Part shown: in pieces, positions 8,083-18,432 of the stretch
Numbering within the stretch: the first letter of the stretch is position 1
How the letters are laid out: each line of letters begins with the position of its first letter
NCBI GenBank assembly: GCA_963721365.1
Contig: CAVRJE010000008.1
Location: 124,001-188,000, forward strand
Source: CAIQPS01 sp963721365
GTDB taxonomy: Bacteria > Actinomycetota > Thermoleophilia > RBG-16-64-13
Direction: 5' to 3'
DNA: 64,000 nt
Program-made: the position numbers and the translations under genes
The notes under the pieces: model-generated
The model's database searches: none
The model's input: only the letters and a program-made list of their open reading frames with translations
What the model was told of the DNA's origin: nothing

Positions 8083-10659
8083 CTATGGCCCTGCCACCTT
8101 TGCCACCTTGACCTTCACGCACAGGTCGAGGTTCAAGGAGAGGGTGTCCATGTGGTCGAAATCCTGTTTGAGCAGACGATTGAAGTTGACCCCCATGCCC
8201 GGCTTGCTCGCCAGAGGGAGCCCCTTGGCCCAGTGTCCCCCGTGACCGGACATCGCCACCACCGCGGGGTGAACGGCCTGGGTGAGATGCGCCCGTCCCC
8301 GCACCGTCTTCCCGTTGGCCGCGGACTCGAGCTCGATCCAATCGCCATCCTTGATACCCTTCGCCGCCGCGGTATCGGCATTGATGTTGATGCCGTTCGC
8401 GTATGCATCGATAGCCGCCACTTCATGGAGCCAGGCATTGTCGCCTGTCATCGTGAACGACTGGAACGGGACTCGGAAGTAGATCGCGGTGAGATCGAAC
8501 TCGGGCCTCGACTCGGTGTGGGAGGTACACGGCCGCCAATCCGGATACGGCTGGTAGTCCTCCAGATCTAGTTCCGAGAACAGCCCGGTCTCCCTCTGGA
8601 TCTCCTCGAGCGTCTCCCGGAACGTAAGGAAGTGCTCGAAGTAGATGGGGATCCGTGTATCCACGAACGAGTGCCAGTAGACCTCCTCGGCCTTCTTGGG
8701 CCAGGCGAGGATGCCGTGCGCCTTCATCCACTCGAGGCCGAACTGGTCTCCGAACCAGGACTTGTAGCGCCTGTCGACAAGCTCGTCGACCGTGTACCTC
8801 TCTTCCGACTCCAGGAGATGCGGCTCGCGTAGAGCGAACGACACGTTTATCACCGCGTTGATATCGGGGGTGATGCCGACCCGTTCGGCCAGGTCGAGGA
8901 TGACGGCGCTGGCCGAGCGGCGTTCGGCGACAGGCCCTACGACCGGCTGACGCAGCGGGTACGACCAGAAGTCGGTCGCGCAGCCGTTGGCCATCCAGTC
9001 GGCGTTTATGTCGAGCCTCTCCAGGTAGCTGGCGTCGGGCAGGACGATATCGGACAGCTCCGCCGACTCGTCGAGGAAGATGTTGAAGTTGACGGTGAAC
9101 ACATCCTTGAAGAACCCCTCGACCTTCTCAGGATCCGAAAGGCTCATCGCGAAGTTGGTGGCCACCATGAGGTGGATGGCGGGCTTGTAGTCGATGCCGT
9201 ACTTCTCCGGCTCCTGAGCTACCAGCGGCAGCATGGGAGTGTTGCCGTGGGAGGGCGGGATGAGCTGGGCCAGGCCGAGATCCATGGGTTTCTTTGGGTA
9301 CACGGGAGGCCAGGGTTGCGACGGCGGCACCACCCACCTGCCGGTGACGAGTAGCCCGTCCGGGCCGTCCGTCGGAGACCATTTGGGAAAGCCTGTCTCA
9401 GGGTGACCTACCGAGCGGGCATTGATGCCGATGTAGCTCCCCGGCACCGACCTCACGCCGACCACCGCGCTCAGGAGTTCCAGAGCGGTGGAGGTAAGAG
9501 CCGAGTGACGATGCGCCTGCGCGCCTTTGAAATAGGCAAGCGCCACAGGACGGTAGGGGAGCTCGTGCCCCTCGATGGTGATGGTGTCGCCGATGCGGGC
9601 CGCTTCGCCGAACTCGCGGGCGAGCCTGCGGATGGTGCCCGCCGGCACGTCGCTGATCTCCGCGGCGAACTCGGGCGTGTACTTTGTCACGTGCTCTTTG
9701 ATGACCGAGAACGCGCTCCGGACACGCCGCCCGTCGATCGTCTCGTCCACCTCGAGGGCCACCTTCTGGAAGGAGGCATCGTAGGCCTTCGCGCGGTGCT
9801 CAACTGCGTCCCACATCTGCGGCTTGCCCTCTGCGTCGCGGACATAGTGGCCATCTTCGCCCACCAGATAGGGAGCGTTGGTCTCTTGCTCCAGGTAGTG
9901 ATGATCGTAGAGGCGATACTCGTTGAGGAGCAGGTTCACCATTGCCAGAGCCACAGCCGCATCCGTGCCGGGGATGATGGGGACCCATTCGTCGGCGCTT
10001 TGCGCCGGCATGCCCATCCAAGGGTCGAGCACCACATGCTTCATGCCCCGAGCCCGGGCTTCGGCCATCTTGCGAACGGTGGTGTTGACTCCGTAGTACG
10101 CCCCGGTGCCGACCGGGACCCCGAAATTCAGGAAGTAGTTGCAGTAGTTGTAGTCGGGCTGCGATACCCAGGCCGCGTGTGTCAGGCCTCCGATGAAATG
10201 CTTGCCGCTCGCGCAGTGATTCCCCGCGCCGCCCACGAAGATGTTGGGCGTGCCGTAGGCCACCGCGAAGGCCTCGAGCATGTACGACTGCGGTCCGCCG
10301 TTGACCCCAAAGCTGGCGACCAGCTTCCGGGGATCGTCGGCCCGCACCTCTCGCAGCTTCGCCGAGATGGTATCGAGGGCTTCCTCCCAACTGATACGCT
10401 CCCATTTCGGATCGATGCCCCGTCCCTTTTCCGGATTGGTCCTTTTGAGCGGGTAGTCAAGCCGATTGGGATCGTAAAGGACATTGACGCCGCTCAGGCC
10501 GCGGGCGCAGATGCGCCCCTGGGTGAGGGGATCGTCGGGGTTGCCCTCGATCTTGGTGATCACCCCATTCACACGGTGCGCTTTGATCGGGCAGAAAGAG
10601 AAACAGTTGGCGCACACCGTGGGGATCCATAGATCTTCTTCGATGCGTTCAGCTCCCAT
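8083..10659 (-). CDS. Molybdopterin catalytic subunit, PsrA/PadB-like
   Basis: An intact 858-residue member of the DMSO reductase superfamily. Cys16, 19, 23 and 51 bind the [4Fe-4S] cluster and Cys149 (GNHCASGK) is the likely Mo/W ligand. The start is ATG 10659 with GGAGGA upstream. Unlike PsrA it has no Tat signal, so it is probably cytoplasmic, as is reported for phenylacetyl-CoA:acceptor oxidoreductase (PadBCD). It is followed by its ferredoxin and NrfD subunits and preceded by a MoaD-like gene. It is clearly different from the two acetylene-hydratase-like enzymes of this window. The substrate is unknown; an oxidoreductase coupled to quinone is well supported by the three-gene layout. Confidence 0.5.
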   Translation of the reverse strand: MGAERIEEDLWIPTVCANCFSFCPIKAHRVNGVITKIEGNPDDPLTQGRICARGLSGVNVLYDPNRLDYPLKRTNPEKGRGIDPKWERISWEEALDTISAKLREVRADDPRKLVASFGVNGGPQSYMLEAFAVAYGTPNIFVGGAGNHCASGKHFIGGLTHAAWVSQPDYNYCNYFLNFGVPVGTGAYYGVNTTVRKMAEARARGMKHVVLDPWMGMPAQSADEWVPIIPGTDAAVALAMVNLLLNEYRLYDHHYLEQETNAPYLVGEDGHYVRDAEGKPQMWDAVEHRAKAYDASFQKVALEVDETIDGRRVRSAFSVIKEHVTKYTPEFAAEISDVPAGTIRRLAREFGEAARIGDTITIEGHELPYRPVALAYFKGAQAHRHSALTSTALELLSAVVGVRSVPGSYIGINARSVGHPETGFPKWSPTDGPDGLLVTGRWVVPPSQPWPPVYPKKPMDLGLAQLIPPSHGNTPMLPLVAQEPEKYGIDYKPAIHLMVATNFAMSLSDPEKVEGFFKDVFTVNFNIFLDESAELSDIVLPDASYLERLDINADWMANGCATDFWSYPLRQPVVGPVAERRSASAVILDLAERVGITPDINAVINVSFALREPHLLESEERYTVDELVDRRYKSWFGDQFGLEWMKAHGILAWPKKAEEVYWHSFVDTRIPIYFEHFLTFRETLEEIQRETGLFSELDLEDYQPYPDWRPCTSHTESRPEFDLTAIYFRVPFQSFTMTGDNAWLHEVAAIDAYANGININADTAAAKGIKDGDWIELESAANGKTVRGRAHLTQAVHPAVVAMSGHGGHWAKGLPLASKPGMGVNFNRLLKQDFDHMDTLSLNLDLCVKVKVAKVAGP

Positions 10660-10712
10660 ATGACTTCCTCCGTGCGGCCGAATTCAAGAGTGCGCGAACT
10701 GAGGAAGGGGGT

Positions 10713-11033
10713 CTACCCACCACCCGCGGCAGCAAAGACGATGATCCTCACTACCGCATCGTCGCCGGCCGGCAAAGGCTGGCCCAGATCTTCGACCGGC
10801 TTTCCGCCGGAATACACCTTCACGTGGCTCAGCAGGCCCTGTCTCCCGAACAGACGGTCTCTGAAGGCAGGACCATGCCGTTCCGCCAACTCCTCCAAGA
10901 CATCTCCAAACGAGGCCCCATCTCGGTCGGGTAGGTGAATCTCCATGTTCGTTTCCTTGACAAGATCGCGGACCACCCCATAGAGCTCGACCTTGACCGT
11001 CACCTGCTCGCGTTCGGCAATGATGCCGCTCAC
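10713..11033 (-). CDS. MoaD/ThiS-like sulfur-carrier protein
   Basis: A 106-residue ubiquitin-fold protein that ends in Gly-Gly-Gly; a C-terminal Gly-Gly is the residue pair activated as thiocarboxylate in MoaD. It starts at GTG 11033, with GGAG 9 bases upstream. It is the first gene of the cluster encoding the 858-residue molybdenum enzyme, 53 bases ahead of it. A dedicated MoaD beside a bis-MGD enzyme suggests that it supplies dithiolene sulfur or tungsten/molybdenum pterin for this complex. No MoaE is present in the window. The extra terminal Gly is unusual for MoaD and may need trimming. Confidence 0.5.
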   Translation of the reverse strand: MSGIIAEREQVTVKVELYGVVRDLVKETNMEIHLPDRDGASFGDVLEELAERHGPAFRDRLFGRQGLLSHVKVYSGGKPVEDLGQPLPAGDDAVVRIIVFAAAGGG

Positions 11034-11153
11034 GGAAGCAGGCTCCTGCGGGTCCCTGGACTTCGATCTGCGGAGCCATATTGTTGCTGACGACCTCCTA
11101 TCACTGTGCTTTCACCGCCCGATGACCCACTGCTAGTCTACCGACACGAAGAC

Positions 11154-11193
11154 GTCCCACCCTCTCGCCGGCTCGCCGGCGAGAGGGTGGGAC
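11154..11193 (-). terminator. Strong hairpin downstream of receptor C
   Basis: An 18-bp perfect inverted repeat with a 4-base loop (CTCG); arms 11154-11171 and 11176-11193. It sits 46 bases after the stop of the receptor gene and before the MoaD gene. It lacks a clear T tract, so it may act as a Rho-assisted terminator or a 3' RNA stabiliser. Confidence 0.5.
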
Positions 11194-11239
11194 AAACTCG
11201 AAGTGAGGCCTACCGAAGCGCGAAGCGAGACTGCGGCGC

Positions 11240-12732
11240 CTACGATCCCCACTCTATGACGAACGGTGGAACGAGATCGGCGTCGGTCACTCCCGGCGCG
11301 TCGACCGCGGCCACCATTGGACCCTCGACCGGCCACTTCGTGCCTTTCTGCAGCTGACCGAGTGAGATCGGCTGCTTCCAGATATTGGGCGTGACGTGCA
11401 GGCTGGTCGGATCGACCGGCGTCGTGAAATCCATCGGGCCGGTGATCAGCTCGAGCTTCGTGCTCTTGATGGCCTCGAGGATGCTCTCTTTGTCGTCGAG
11501 ATTCTTGGTTCTCTTGAGCACGTCCATCACCCAGCCATTGCGCATGTACCCGGTGATGAACTGGTCCCACGGCTGGTTGAAGTCCTTCTCGTACCGGTCG
11601 GCCAACTCGGCGTTCGTCATACCGCTGATGTTGTCGTGATACGGCCAAGACTTGTGCCAGGTGAAGATCTGGATGATGCCGAAGGCGGCATCGCCCATGG
11701 CCAACTGGTCCGAGTAGGCCCCCAGTCCGATCATCTCGTTGCAGACCTTCGGGTTGTAGCCCTGCTGCGCGCACTGGGTCCAGAAGTTCGGGAAGTCCTT
11801 GCCCGGGTTGGAGCCGATGTTGATCTCGCAGCCCGCCTTCTTGTACTCGCTGATCATGGCGGTGAAGTCTTCGGTCCCCAGGTTGAAGTAGCCGGGATTC
11901 ACCACCGTGTACCCGGCCGCCTTGAGACTGTCCTCAAAGCCGATGCCCGGAGTCTGCCACGCCTGAGTGTCGAGGGTGTTCCCGAGGAACAGTCCCGCCA
12001 CCTTGTTGGTGGGGATCTTGCCCAGGACTTGCACCAGAGCGGCGGTGGCCTGCTCTATGCCGAAGAGGCTGCCGAAGACCCACTTGTCCGGGCAGTCCGC
12101 CGGGTTCTTCAGGTCGGGATACCGGCCGAAGACGATCGCCTGCCACGGGCAGTTGCTGCACAGTATGGGAGTCCCATTGGTCTCGGCCTGAACGGCGGCA
12201 GGGACCGCCGTCGTGGGGCTGCCGCCCACGCTCAGGATGTCGACCTTGTCGTTGAGGATCAGGTCCGCGGTCACCTGGGAGGCCCGGCTGTCGTCGGACT
12301 GAGTGTCTCGGAGCAGCCAGCTCACCTTGTGGAGCTTGCCGTCCCCGAGCACCATCTCATCGCCCAGGAATTCTTTGACCAGGTCGATGCCCCACTTGTC
12401 GGCGATTGCGAAGATGGCGATGGGGCCGGTGAGGGGCGAGACCACCCCCACCTTGATCTCCCGTCCGGCCTCGGCGCCGGCGGTGGTGGTGGTTGCGCCG
12501 GGGCGGCCGTGGTGGTGGTCGCGGGTGCCGCAGTGGTCGTGGGGCCGGCTGTAGTGGTGGTGGTCTCTTCCGCGCCGCAAGCGGCGATCAGGCCGCCCAG
12601 ACCCGCCCCTGCGCCGACAGCCGCTCCGGCGACTCCGGCGATCTTCAGGAACCCACGACGGCTGACGGACTTCCCTTCGAGAAGGCCCTCCGGGCTTTCA
12701 CGGTCGATTGGCTCTTGCCTGTCGTCTCTCAT
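11240..12732 (-). CDS. Tat-exported lipoprotein, LivK-type solute-binding protein (receptor C)
   Basis: About 497 residues from ATG 12732. SRRGFLK is the twin-arginine motif and LIAACG the lipobox, then a Thr-rich linker and a full type I binding fold starting REIKVGVVSPLTGP. One base is missing in the linker near 12500, which moves the frame; the mature domain is otherwise intact. The family binds amino acids, amides, urea or aromatic acids, and the ligand cannot be told. It is downstream of the lactonase-like/M29-like pair on the same strand, and the strong hairpin after it probably ends the transcript. Confidence 0.5.
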
Positions 12733-12813
12733 TCCGTTTTCCCCCCGTTTCGCGTGGACCGTTACCTCGACGACCGATCAGTCTCTCACCAGTAGCACGA
12801 CCCTCCGTCCCTG

Positions 12814-13953
12814 TCAATACCGCAGTCCCGGCCGCCCGGGGTACTCGGCCGCGACGGCTTTGACCGCCGGATGATCCAGCGCAGTCAAACGCCCCTCATC
12901 GTGGACGAGAACGTCGCCCACCTTGAGGGTGGCCGTCCTGATGTCACCGGTGATATGCACCCAGTACGGGTATCCACTGGTGAGCTGCGGCACGCCGATA
13001 TGAACGTGTATGTTCGAAGTGTGGGCATGCTCGATCAGACGCCGGTAAAGGATGTTTGGACACTCATGTTCGTCAACGGAGGCGTTCGGGTGGACCCCGA
13101 AGTGCAGCGCGTTGAAGTTGCGGGCGTCTTTGCCGGTGCGCTTCTCCAGAGCCGCCAGGAAGCCGCGAAGCGCTTCCGCCTCTCTGCCGCCCTCGATCGC
13201 GAGTATCCGGTTGTCTTCGATCTTGAGCTGCACCGGCTTCTCGAAATAGGGTGAGATACCCAGGTAACGCGACCACCAGCTCAGCATGCGGTCGAAGATG
13301 AAGACACCGGAAGTGCCGCTCAGATTGATGGGCGGGTGTATCCACTCGGGCCAGGGATGGTAGTAGCCGACCTCTTCCCGTCTCACGGCGTAAGTCGTGA
13401 ACCAGGGATGATCGGGGTGGTACGCCGGCAGTATCGTCCCCTCCAGACGCGTACCGTTGGCATCCGTCAACCGGAAGCCCGCCCCGATCTCGATCAGCTG
13501 GGCAGCCTGGTAGCGGATCTCGTTGACAAGCCGCAAAGGGGTCCGGGCCCAAGCGGTCTGCAGAAGCGGCGCCGTCGTGGCAAAGTTGCGCACGAACAGT
13601 TTCTTCTCGGTCCACGTGAAGCTCTTGAACTCCGTCAGTTCTTCGAACGACAGGTCCAGCGTGTTGTTGATCATGACGTCGCTGGCCGCGAAGGCAGCCT
13701 TGACGATCGGCGGAAACCTCCACTCGTGGACCCTCGAGCGTTCGTTCGCCCACAGGACCGAGGCGTTCGCACCGCGCGTCTCGACGCCGGCCTCGATCCA
13801 GGCGATCGCATCCTCATCCACGAAGTTGTCTCCCCCGTGCAGCCCGTCCCTGTACGCGAGGATGAGGACTTCCTGCCCGGGCCGGATGCCCGCGCACTCG
13901 TCCAGCATGTCGCCGATGGCGACGGCCGCAGCTTCAGGAGCTACTCGTACCAT
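12814..13953 (-). CDS. M29 aminopeptidase-fold protein, possibly NicX-like dioxygenase
   Basis: An intact 379-residue member of COG2309 (thermophilic aminopeptidase M29 fold). This family includes 2,5-dihydroxypyridine 5,6-dioxygenase (NicX), an iron enzyme. Candidate metal residues lie in the C-terminal third (HFGVHPN, HVHIGV, VHITGD, LVHDEG). The start at 13953 overlaps the end of the lactonase-like gene by 13 bases, so the two are coupled. Pairing with a metallo-lactonase rather than peptidases, next to a nicotinate-dehydrogenase-like hydroxylase, favours a small-molecule role over a peptidase role; that is an inference. Confidence 0.5.
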   Translation of the reverse strand: MVRVAPEAAAVAIGDMLDECAGIRPGQEVLILAYRDGLHGGDNFVDEDAIAWIEAGVETRGANASVLWANERSRVHEWRFPPIVKAAFAASDVMINNTLDLSFEELTEFKSFTWTEKKLFVRNFATTAPLLQTAWARTPLRLVNEIRYQAAQLIEIGAGFRLTDANGTRLEGTILPAYHPDHPWFTTYAVRREEVGYYHPWPEWIHPPINLSGTSGVFIFDRMLSWWSRYLGISPYFEKPVQLKIEDNRILAIEGGREAEALRGFLAALEKRTGKDARNFNALHFGVHPNASVDEHECPNILYRRLIEHAHTSNIHVHIGVPQLTSGYPYWVHITGDIRTATLKVGDVLVHDEGRLTALDHPAVKAVAAEYPGRPGLRY

Positions 13954-14774
13954 TCTGGCGCCGACCGATAGATCAGCGAGTCGCCCGGGGGGTGTCCCCA
14001 GAAGATCTCGGCCCCGTACGTGTCGCGGATCTCCTTCACGCGGAGCAGCGACTTGTAGCCGGCAACGGGATCCATGTGGAACGTCGGCACGATCATCTCC
14101 TCGATGTGCCGAGGCAGGTGGCAGCTGTCGGACGGGAAGAACATCGGCTTCCGCCCTTCAAGCTCCACAAGCAGGGCCACCTGGCCGGCCGAGTGGCCCG
14201 GCGTCTCGAAGAGCCGGAGGCCTTTGGCCACCTCGATGTCCCCACTGAACAATCGGTACCTGGGCGACTTCTGGACTGGGGGCACTTCTTCTGCCGTTCC
14301 CGCCCGCTTCAATATGTCCCGAGCCCCTATGAAGTTGAGCTTGTGCAGCTCGGGGTCGAAACTCAGATCCGAGTAACTCTGATACTCGAAGGGGTTCGGG
14401 TTCTTGGCGGCTTCGTATTCCTTCTCGTGGACGATGATCGTTGCGTCGGGGAAATGCCTGTGCCCGCCGACGTGATCTATGTGGAGGTGGGAGTTGATGA
14501 TGTACTTGACGTCCGACGGTGCGTACCCCGCTTTGGCCAGTTGGGCCACCACCGCTTGGTCATCCGCCTGGATCGGGTGGTCTTGCTGCGTCCATTTGTA
14601 CATGAAGTCCCGATCGAAGCCGGTGTCGTAGAGAAACAAGCCGTCCTCGTGATCGATCAGCACGCTGTAACAGGCAAACCGTATCAGCTCACATTTACCC
14701 CGCCCCCAGAAGAGTTTGTAGTCCTCGAGAGCCAGCGTGCCACCATCCAGAAGCGAGACCCTTGTCTTTTTCAT
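13941..14774 (-). CDS. Metallo-beta-lactamase-fold lactonase-like hydrolase
   Basis: A 277-residue protein with the di-metal motif HLHIDH (His96, His98, Asp100, His101) and later metal residues in TPGHSAGQ, PSDSCH and GHPPGD. The closest functional groups are N-acyl-homoserine lactonases (AttM/AiiA) and 4-pyridoxolactonase. I chose ATG 14774 because GGGGAGG lies just upstream. It is upstream of and overlaps the M29-like gene, so a linked ring-opening step is plausible. Quorum quenching is the alternative, but the catabolic setting makes it less likely. Confidence 0.5.
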   Translation of the reverse strand: MKKTRVSLLDGGTLALEDYKLFWGRGKCELIRFACYSVLIDHEDGLFLYDTGFDRDFMYKWTQQDHPIQADDQAVVAQLAKAGYAPSDVKYIINSHLHIDHVGGHRHFPDATIIVHEKEYEAAKNPNPFEYQSYSDLSFDPELHKLNFIGARDILKRAGTAEEVPPVQKSPRYRLFSGDIEVAKGLRLFETPGHSAGQVALLVELEGRKPMFFPSDSCHLPRHIEEMIVPTFHMDPVAGYKSLLRVKEIRDTYGAEIFWGHPPGDSLIYRSAPEWYE

Positions 14775-14850
14775 GTCGCATCCTCCCCGTGCCGGCACTT
14801 GGTCGCAGTGTTCACTGTACTACCCGATCACCATCTCCCCATCCGGCCTG

Positions 14851-16936
14851 CTAGACTGCGCGGCCGCTCGTGAAGCCCGCGGCTATCGCGTCGATGATGA
14901 GGCCCGGCTGCCTGCAATCGCCCAGCATCTGAACGTCGGGCGCCCTATCCTTCAGTGACTCGTAGAGAGCGTGGTTCGGCTGCAACGCCGTCGCAACGAG
15001 GATGGTATCCGCTTCTAGCAGGCGAGCCCGTCCGTCTTTGTCGGTGATCGTCAGCCCCTTATCGTCGATGCCCTCGTAGCTGACCTCGGTCAGTATCTGT
15101 GCGCCCTTCTTGGCCAGCCAGGGCAGGAGCAGGATCCGCTGGAGTAACGGGATTTCCATGCCGACTCTGTCCGTGGTCTCAGCTATGGTCACCTTCCGTC
15201 CCCGCTTCACGAGGAACTCCGCGGTCTCACAGCCCTGTATTCCGCCTCCGAGCACGACCACGTTCCCACCCACCGGCAGCCACATCTTCGTCATGCGGCC
15301 CAGCGACCGAGGCCCAACAAGCCTGAGCGCAAGTCTCGCCTTTTCGCGCAGGGCGGTGCTTGAGAGCACGATTCTCGTTGTCAATGCCAGGGATATCGAG
15401 TGTACCGGGCAACCCTCCCGCGGCGATGAGGATGGCGTCCGGGTTGATCGAGCTCGCCAGAACGGGAGTGAACTCCTCGCCCAGCTTGACCTTCACTCCG
15501 AGTTCGTCAAGTTGTCCCCGAAAGTAGTCCACCAAATCGGTCAGTGAGAAGATATCGGTTCCCTTCACAAGTGCCGCCATGTTCAGCAGTCCGCCGAGGT
15601 AGGCCTCTTTCTCGTAGAGCGTGACGTCGTGGCCTTTCATAGCCGCGACCCTTGCCGCTTCCATCCCGGCCGGGCCGCCCCCCACCACTACAACCTTCTT
15701 TCGGGTCTCGGCCTGCCCTGGATGGCTCCTGCAGCCCCTGCCGATGGAGGCGTTCACCTGGCAGGCTAGACCTTCGTAGTCGACCATACGGCTCTCACAG
15801 GTGATGCAGCCCGTGCACGGTCTGATCTCAGCCTGCTTCCCCTTGGCCACCTTTGCCGGATACTCCATGTCGGCCAGTAGTCTCCGGCCCATGATGATGA
15901 AGTCCGCCTGGCCGGCTTCAAGGATCTTCTCTCCCAGTTTGGCGTCAAGCCTGCCGACCACACCGACTGGGACCGAAACCGCCTGCTTGATGGCCGCCCC
16001 GAGAGGAGCGACCCAGGTGCCCGGCTCTGACGTGTTCCTGAACTCCTTTGCCAGCGGGCTCGGCGGTTCCGGATACAGCATCTGCTCGGCGGTCGCCACC
16101 CGCCAGTAGTCGTTGTAGCCGTCGGCCGTCACATTGAAGTAGTCGGCCCCGGCTGCCTCGATCATCTTGGCGAATTCCCGGGCTTCCTCGGTGGTCGTGC
16201 CCAGCGGGTCGCCGAATTCCGCTCCTTTGAGTTTCATCCCGCAGATGAAGTCGTCACCTACGCGTTCCCGGCAGGCCTGCATGACCTCCACCACGAACCG
16301 GGCTCTGTCCCTTACGCTACCGCAGCCATATTCGTCATCCCGGTGGTTGTAGACCCGCGACAGGAAGGAGTTGATGAGGTAGTAGTGATCCCCGTGCAAC
16401 TCGATCCCGTCAAAACCAGCCTTCTTCGCGCGTTCGGCCGCGTCGGCGAACCGGACGACTATGGCTTTGATCTCCGGCGCCGTGAGCGGCCTTACCTTCC
16501 AGGGGAAGCCGAGGAACAGCTTCTTCATCTCGTCGTCGCTCAGCGCGGAGGGCACCCTGGCTTCGTACCCGGGGTGTCTTCCATTGGGGGGAAAGAACGC
16601 GTTCGGCCCCAGATGGTTGAGCTGCATGATGACCGGGCAGTCATGCTCGTGCACCGCGTCCGCCAGCTCCGCCATCCCCGGGATGAACCGGTCGTCGAAC
16701 ACCGCGATCGTGCCTTCCCGGTATCCCTCCGGATCGACTATGGATTGCTCGACGATGATCCCGCCTACGCCACCTCTGGCCAGCTCGCCGTAGAAATCTA
16801 TGTAGTTCTGGGTGATGGTGCCATCTTCAAAATCCGCGAAATTCATGTCCTGCGGCGTCTTGACGATCCGATTCTTGAAGGTGACGTCGCGGATTTGCAG
16901 GGGAGCGAGTATATGCTTCGGGCGGCCGTCGGTCAT
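14851..16936 (-). CDS. FadH/BaiC-type flavin-iron-sulfur reductase
   Basis: About 695 residues: an Old Yellow Enzyme TIM barrel (~1-345), a [4Fe-4S] site (CTGCITCE..., then CQVN) and a C-terminal FAD/NAD(P) domain with GGGPAG and GGGIQG motifs. This is the layout of 2,4-dienoyl-CoA reductase, enoate reductases and bile-acid BaiCD. It should reduce a conjugated C=C bond using NAD(P)H, FAD and FMN. A one-base frame change near 15385 splits the gene between the two dinucleotide motifs. ATG 16936 overlaps the MocA stop (ATGA). Its place next to molybdenum-hydroxylase genes suggests reduction of a hydroxylated ring intermediate. Confidence 0.5.
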
Positions 16937-17596
16937 CTCGATCCCCCGGACCCTCGTGATGCGTGCCGCCTCACTCTAGCAGGAGGCGGAAGCCGGGTCG
17001 CCGCCTCGTAGTCGTCGGGCGTGTCGATATCCACGGCCAGCCGAGAGTCGTCCAGAGGGACCAGTTCCAGCTCGTTTCGATGCCTCCGAACGACCTCACG
17101 GCCACCTACGTCGCCCTCTTGTTCGAGAATCTCAGGGAAGAGTCCGGCCGCCATGAGTATCGGATGAACCTCGCGACCGTTGATGACCGGGCGGACGACA
17201 AGCGCCCTCGTAGCGGCAAATCGGGCAATAAGCATGTCCACAACGGCCGGCGTGACGAATGGTTGATCTCCCAGCAGGAAGACGACCGCCTCGCAGTCGG
17301 ACCTCGCCGCTGTCAGACCGGCTCGGAGCGAGGTGCTCATACCTTGCGCGAAGTCCGAGTTCTCGACAACGCGCACGGAGAGTTCGCGCAAGGTACCGGC
17401 AATGCTCTCAGCATGCAGACCCTACGACGACGATGACTTCAGCCGCCGCCGACCCAGTCGCCGCGTCGACGACTCGCCCGAGCATAGACCGATCTCCGAC
17501 CGGCAGAAGCAGCTTATGACCCCCCATCCGGGTCGCGCGGCCCGCGGCGAGGATGATCGCGGAAACGATCGGCGGCCGGTGGGAGAGTCCCTCCAT
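16933..17596 (-). CDS. mocA: Molybdenum cofactor cytidylyltransferase (MocA-like)
   Basis: A nucleotidyltransferase with the N-terminal LAAGRATRMGGHK loop and a GDQPF motif, matching MocA/MobA-like proteins that make the MCD cofactor of xanthine-oxidase-family enzymes. About 220 residues; a frame change near 17400 separates the first 60 residues. ATG 17596 follows the presumed YqeC end directly. With YqeB and YqeC it forms the accessory set of the split hydroxylase upstream in the same transcript, where cytosine-capped molybdopterin would be needed. Confidence 0.5.
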
Positions 17597-18432
17597 CTAG
17601 CCTGTCCCCACCTGGTCGTCGCTCCCATCCGGCGAGCCGCCCGAAGCGGCGTTCTCGGACGCTCCCGACGATCACGCAGTGGGGAGGAGCGGCGGCCCCG
17701 TCATCCCCCGAGAAGGTGAGAAGTTCCCGGGCCACGCTCAACGCGGCAGCTCGGACATCGGCCTCTTCCGCTTTGTTGAGCAGCGTGACGCGGCGCGCTG
17801 CCGGCCAGCGCTCGCGCAAGAGCGCGCAGCTGAGCTCCGAGCGCCTTCGCCACAAGACCAGACGTGACCGTCGACCCAACGGGCACGCCGAGCAGCTCGG
17901 CGAGGAGTTGCGCGCGATGGACGTGGGGTTCGGAGAGGGGCATTCCGAGTACGTCCATCCCCGCAACCAGGACTATCAGGGCTGCCGTCGACGGCACTTG
18001 GGGCTCGTGAGGGGCAAAGGCCTTGAGAGGGGCTCCCCTGCTCCCATCGGCCTCGACAACCAGTTGGTCCACAGCCCCGTGGCCCATAGCTCATCGACCC
18101 ACTCGACCGGGAGACCCGCCACCTTCCCATCCGGGTCGATCGCTCGAGCCGCGCTCGCCGACCGGCTACTCGCCAGCCATTCCTCCAGCTCCGCCTTGAG
18201 ACGCGGCAACAGGGGTTGAACGACCGCGAGGCGCAACTCCTTGGAGCTCGGTGAGGAGCATGGCGGTGGTGGTCGTGGCAAGCACTCGACGCTCGTCGCC
18301 CGCTGCCAGACATTCCTCGACGAGCAATTGAAGTGCGGCTGTCTTCCCTCCGCCCCCCACCAGGGCGACGACATCGCCGGGGCCGACCTCGAGAGCGGCC
18401 ACAAGTGAACCATGCTCCGTCGCTGCCTGCAC
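17597..18432 (-). CDS. yqeC: YqeC-like selenium-dependent hydroxylase accessory protein (broken)
   Basis: The pieces match YqeC: a P-loop-like GPGDVVALVGGGGKTA near the N-terminus, VEADGSRGAPLKAFAPHEPQVP in the middle, and LLNKAEEADVRAAALSVARELL at the C-terminal side. At least three one-base frame changes (about 18240, 18080 and 17830) separate them. A GTG at 18432 is a possible start, but the frame is open from YqeB, so the boundary is uncertain. YqeC is known by association with YqeB and selenium-dependent molybdenum hydroxylases; its biochemical role is not settled. Confidence 0.5.
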
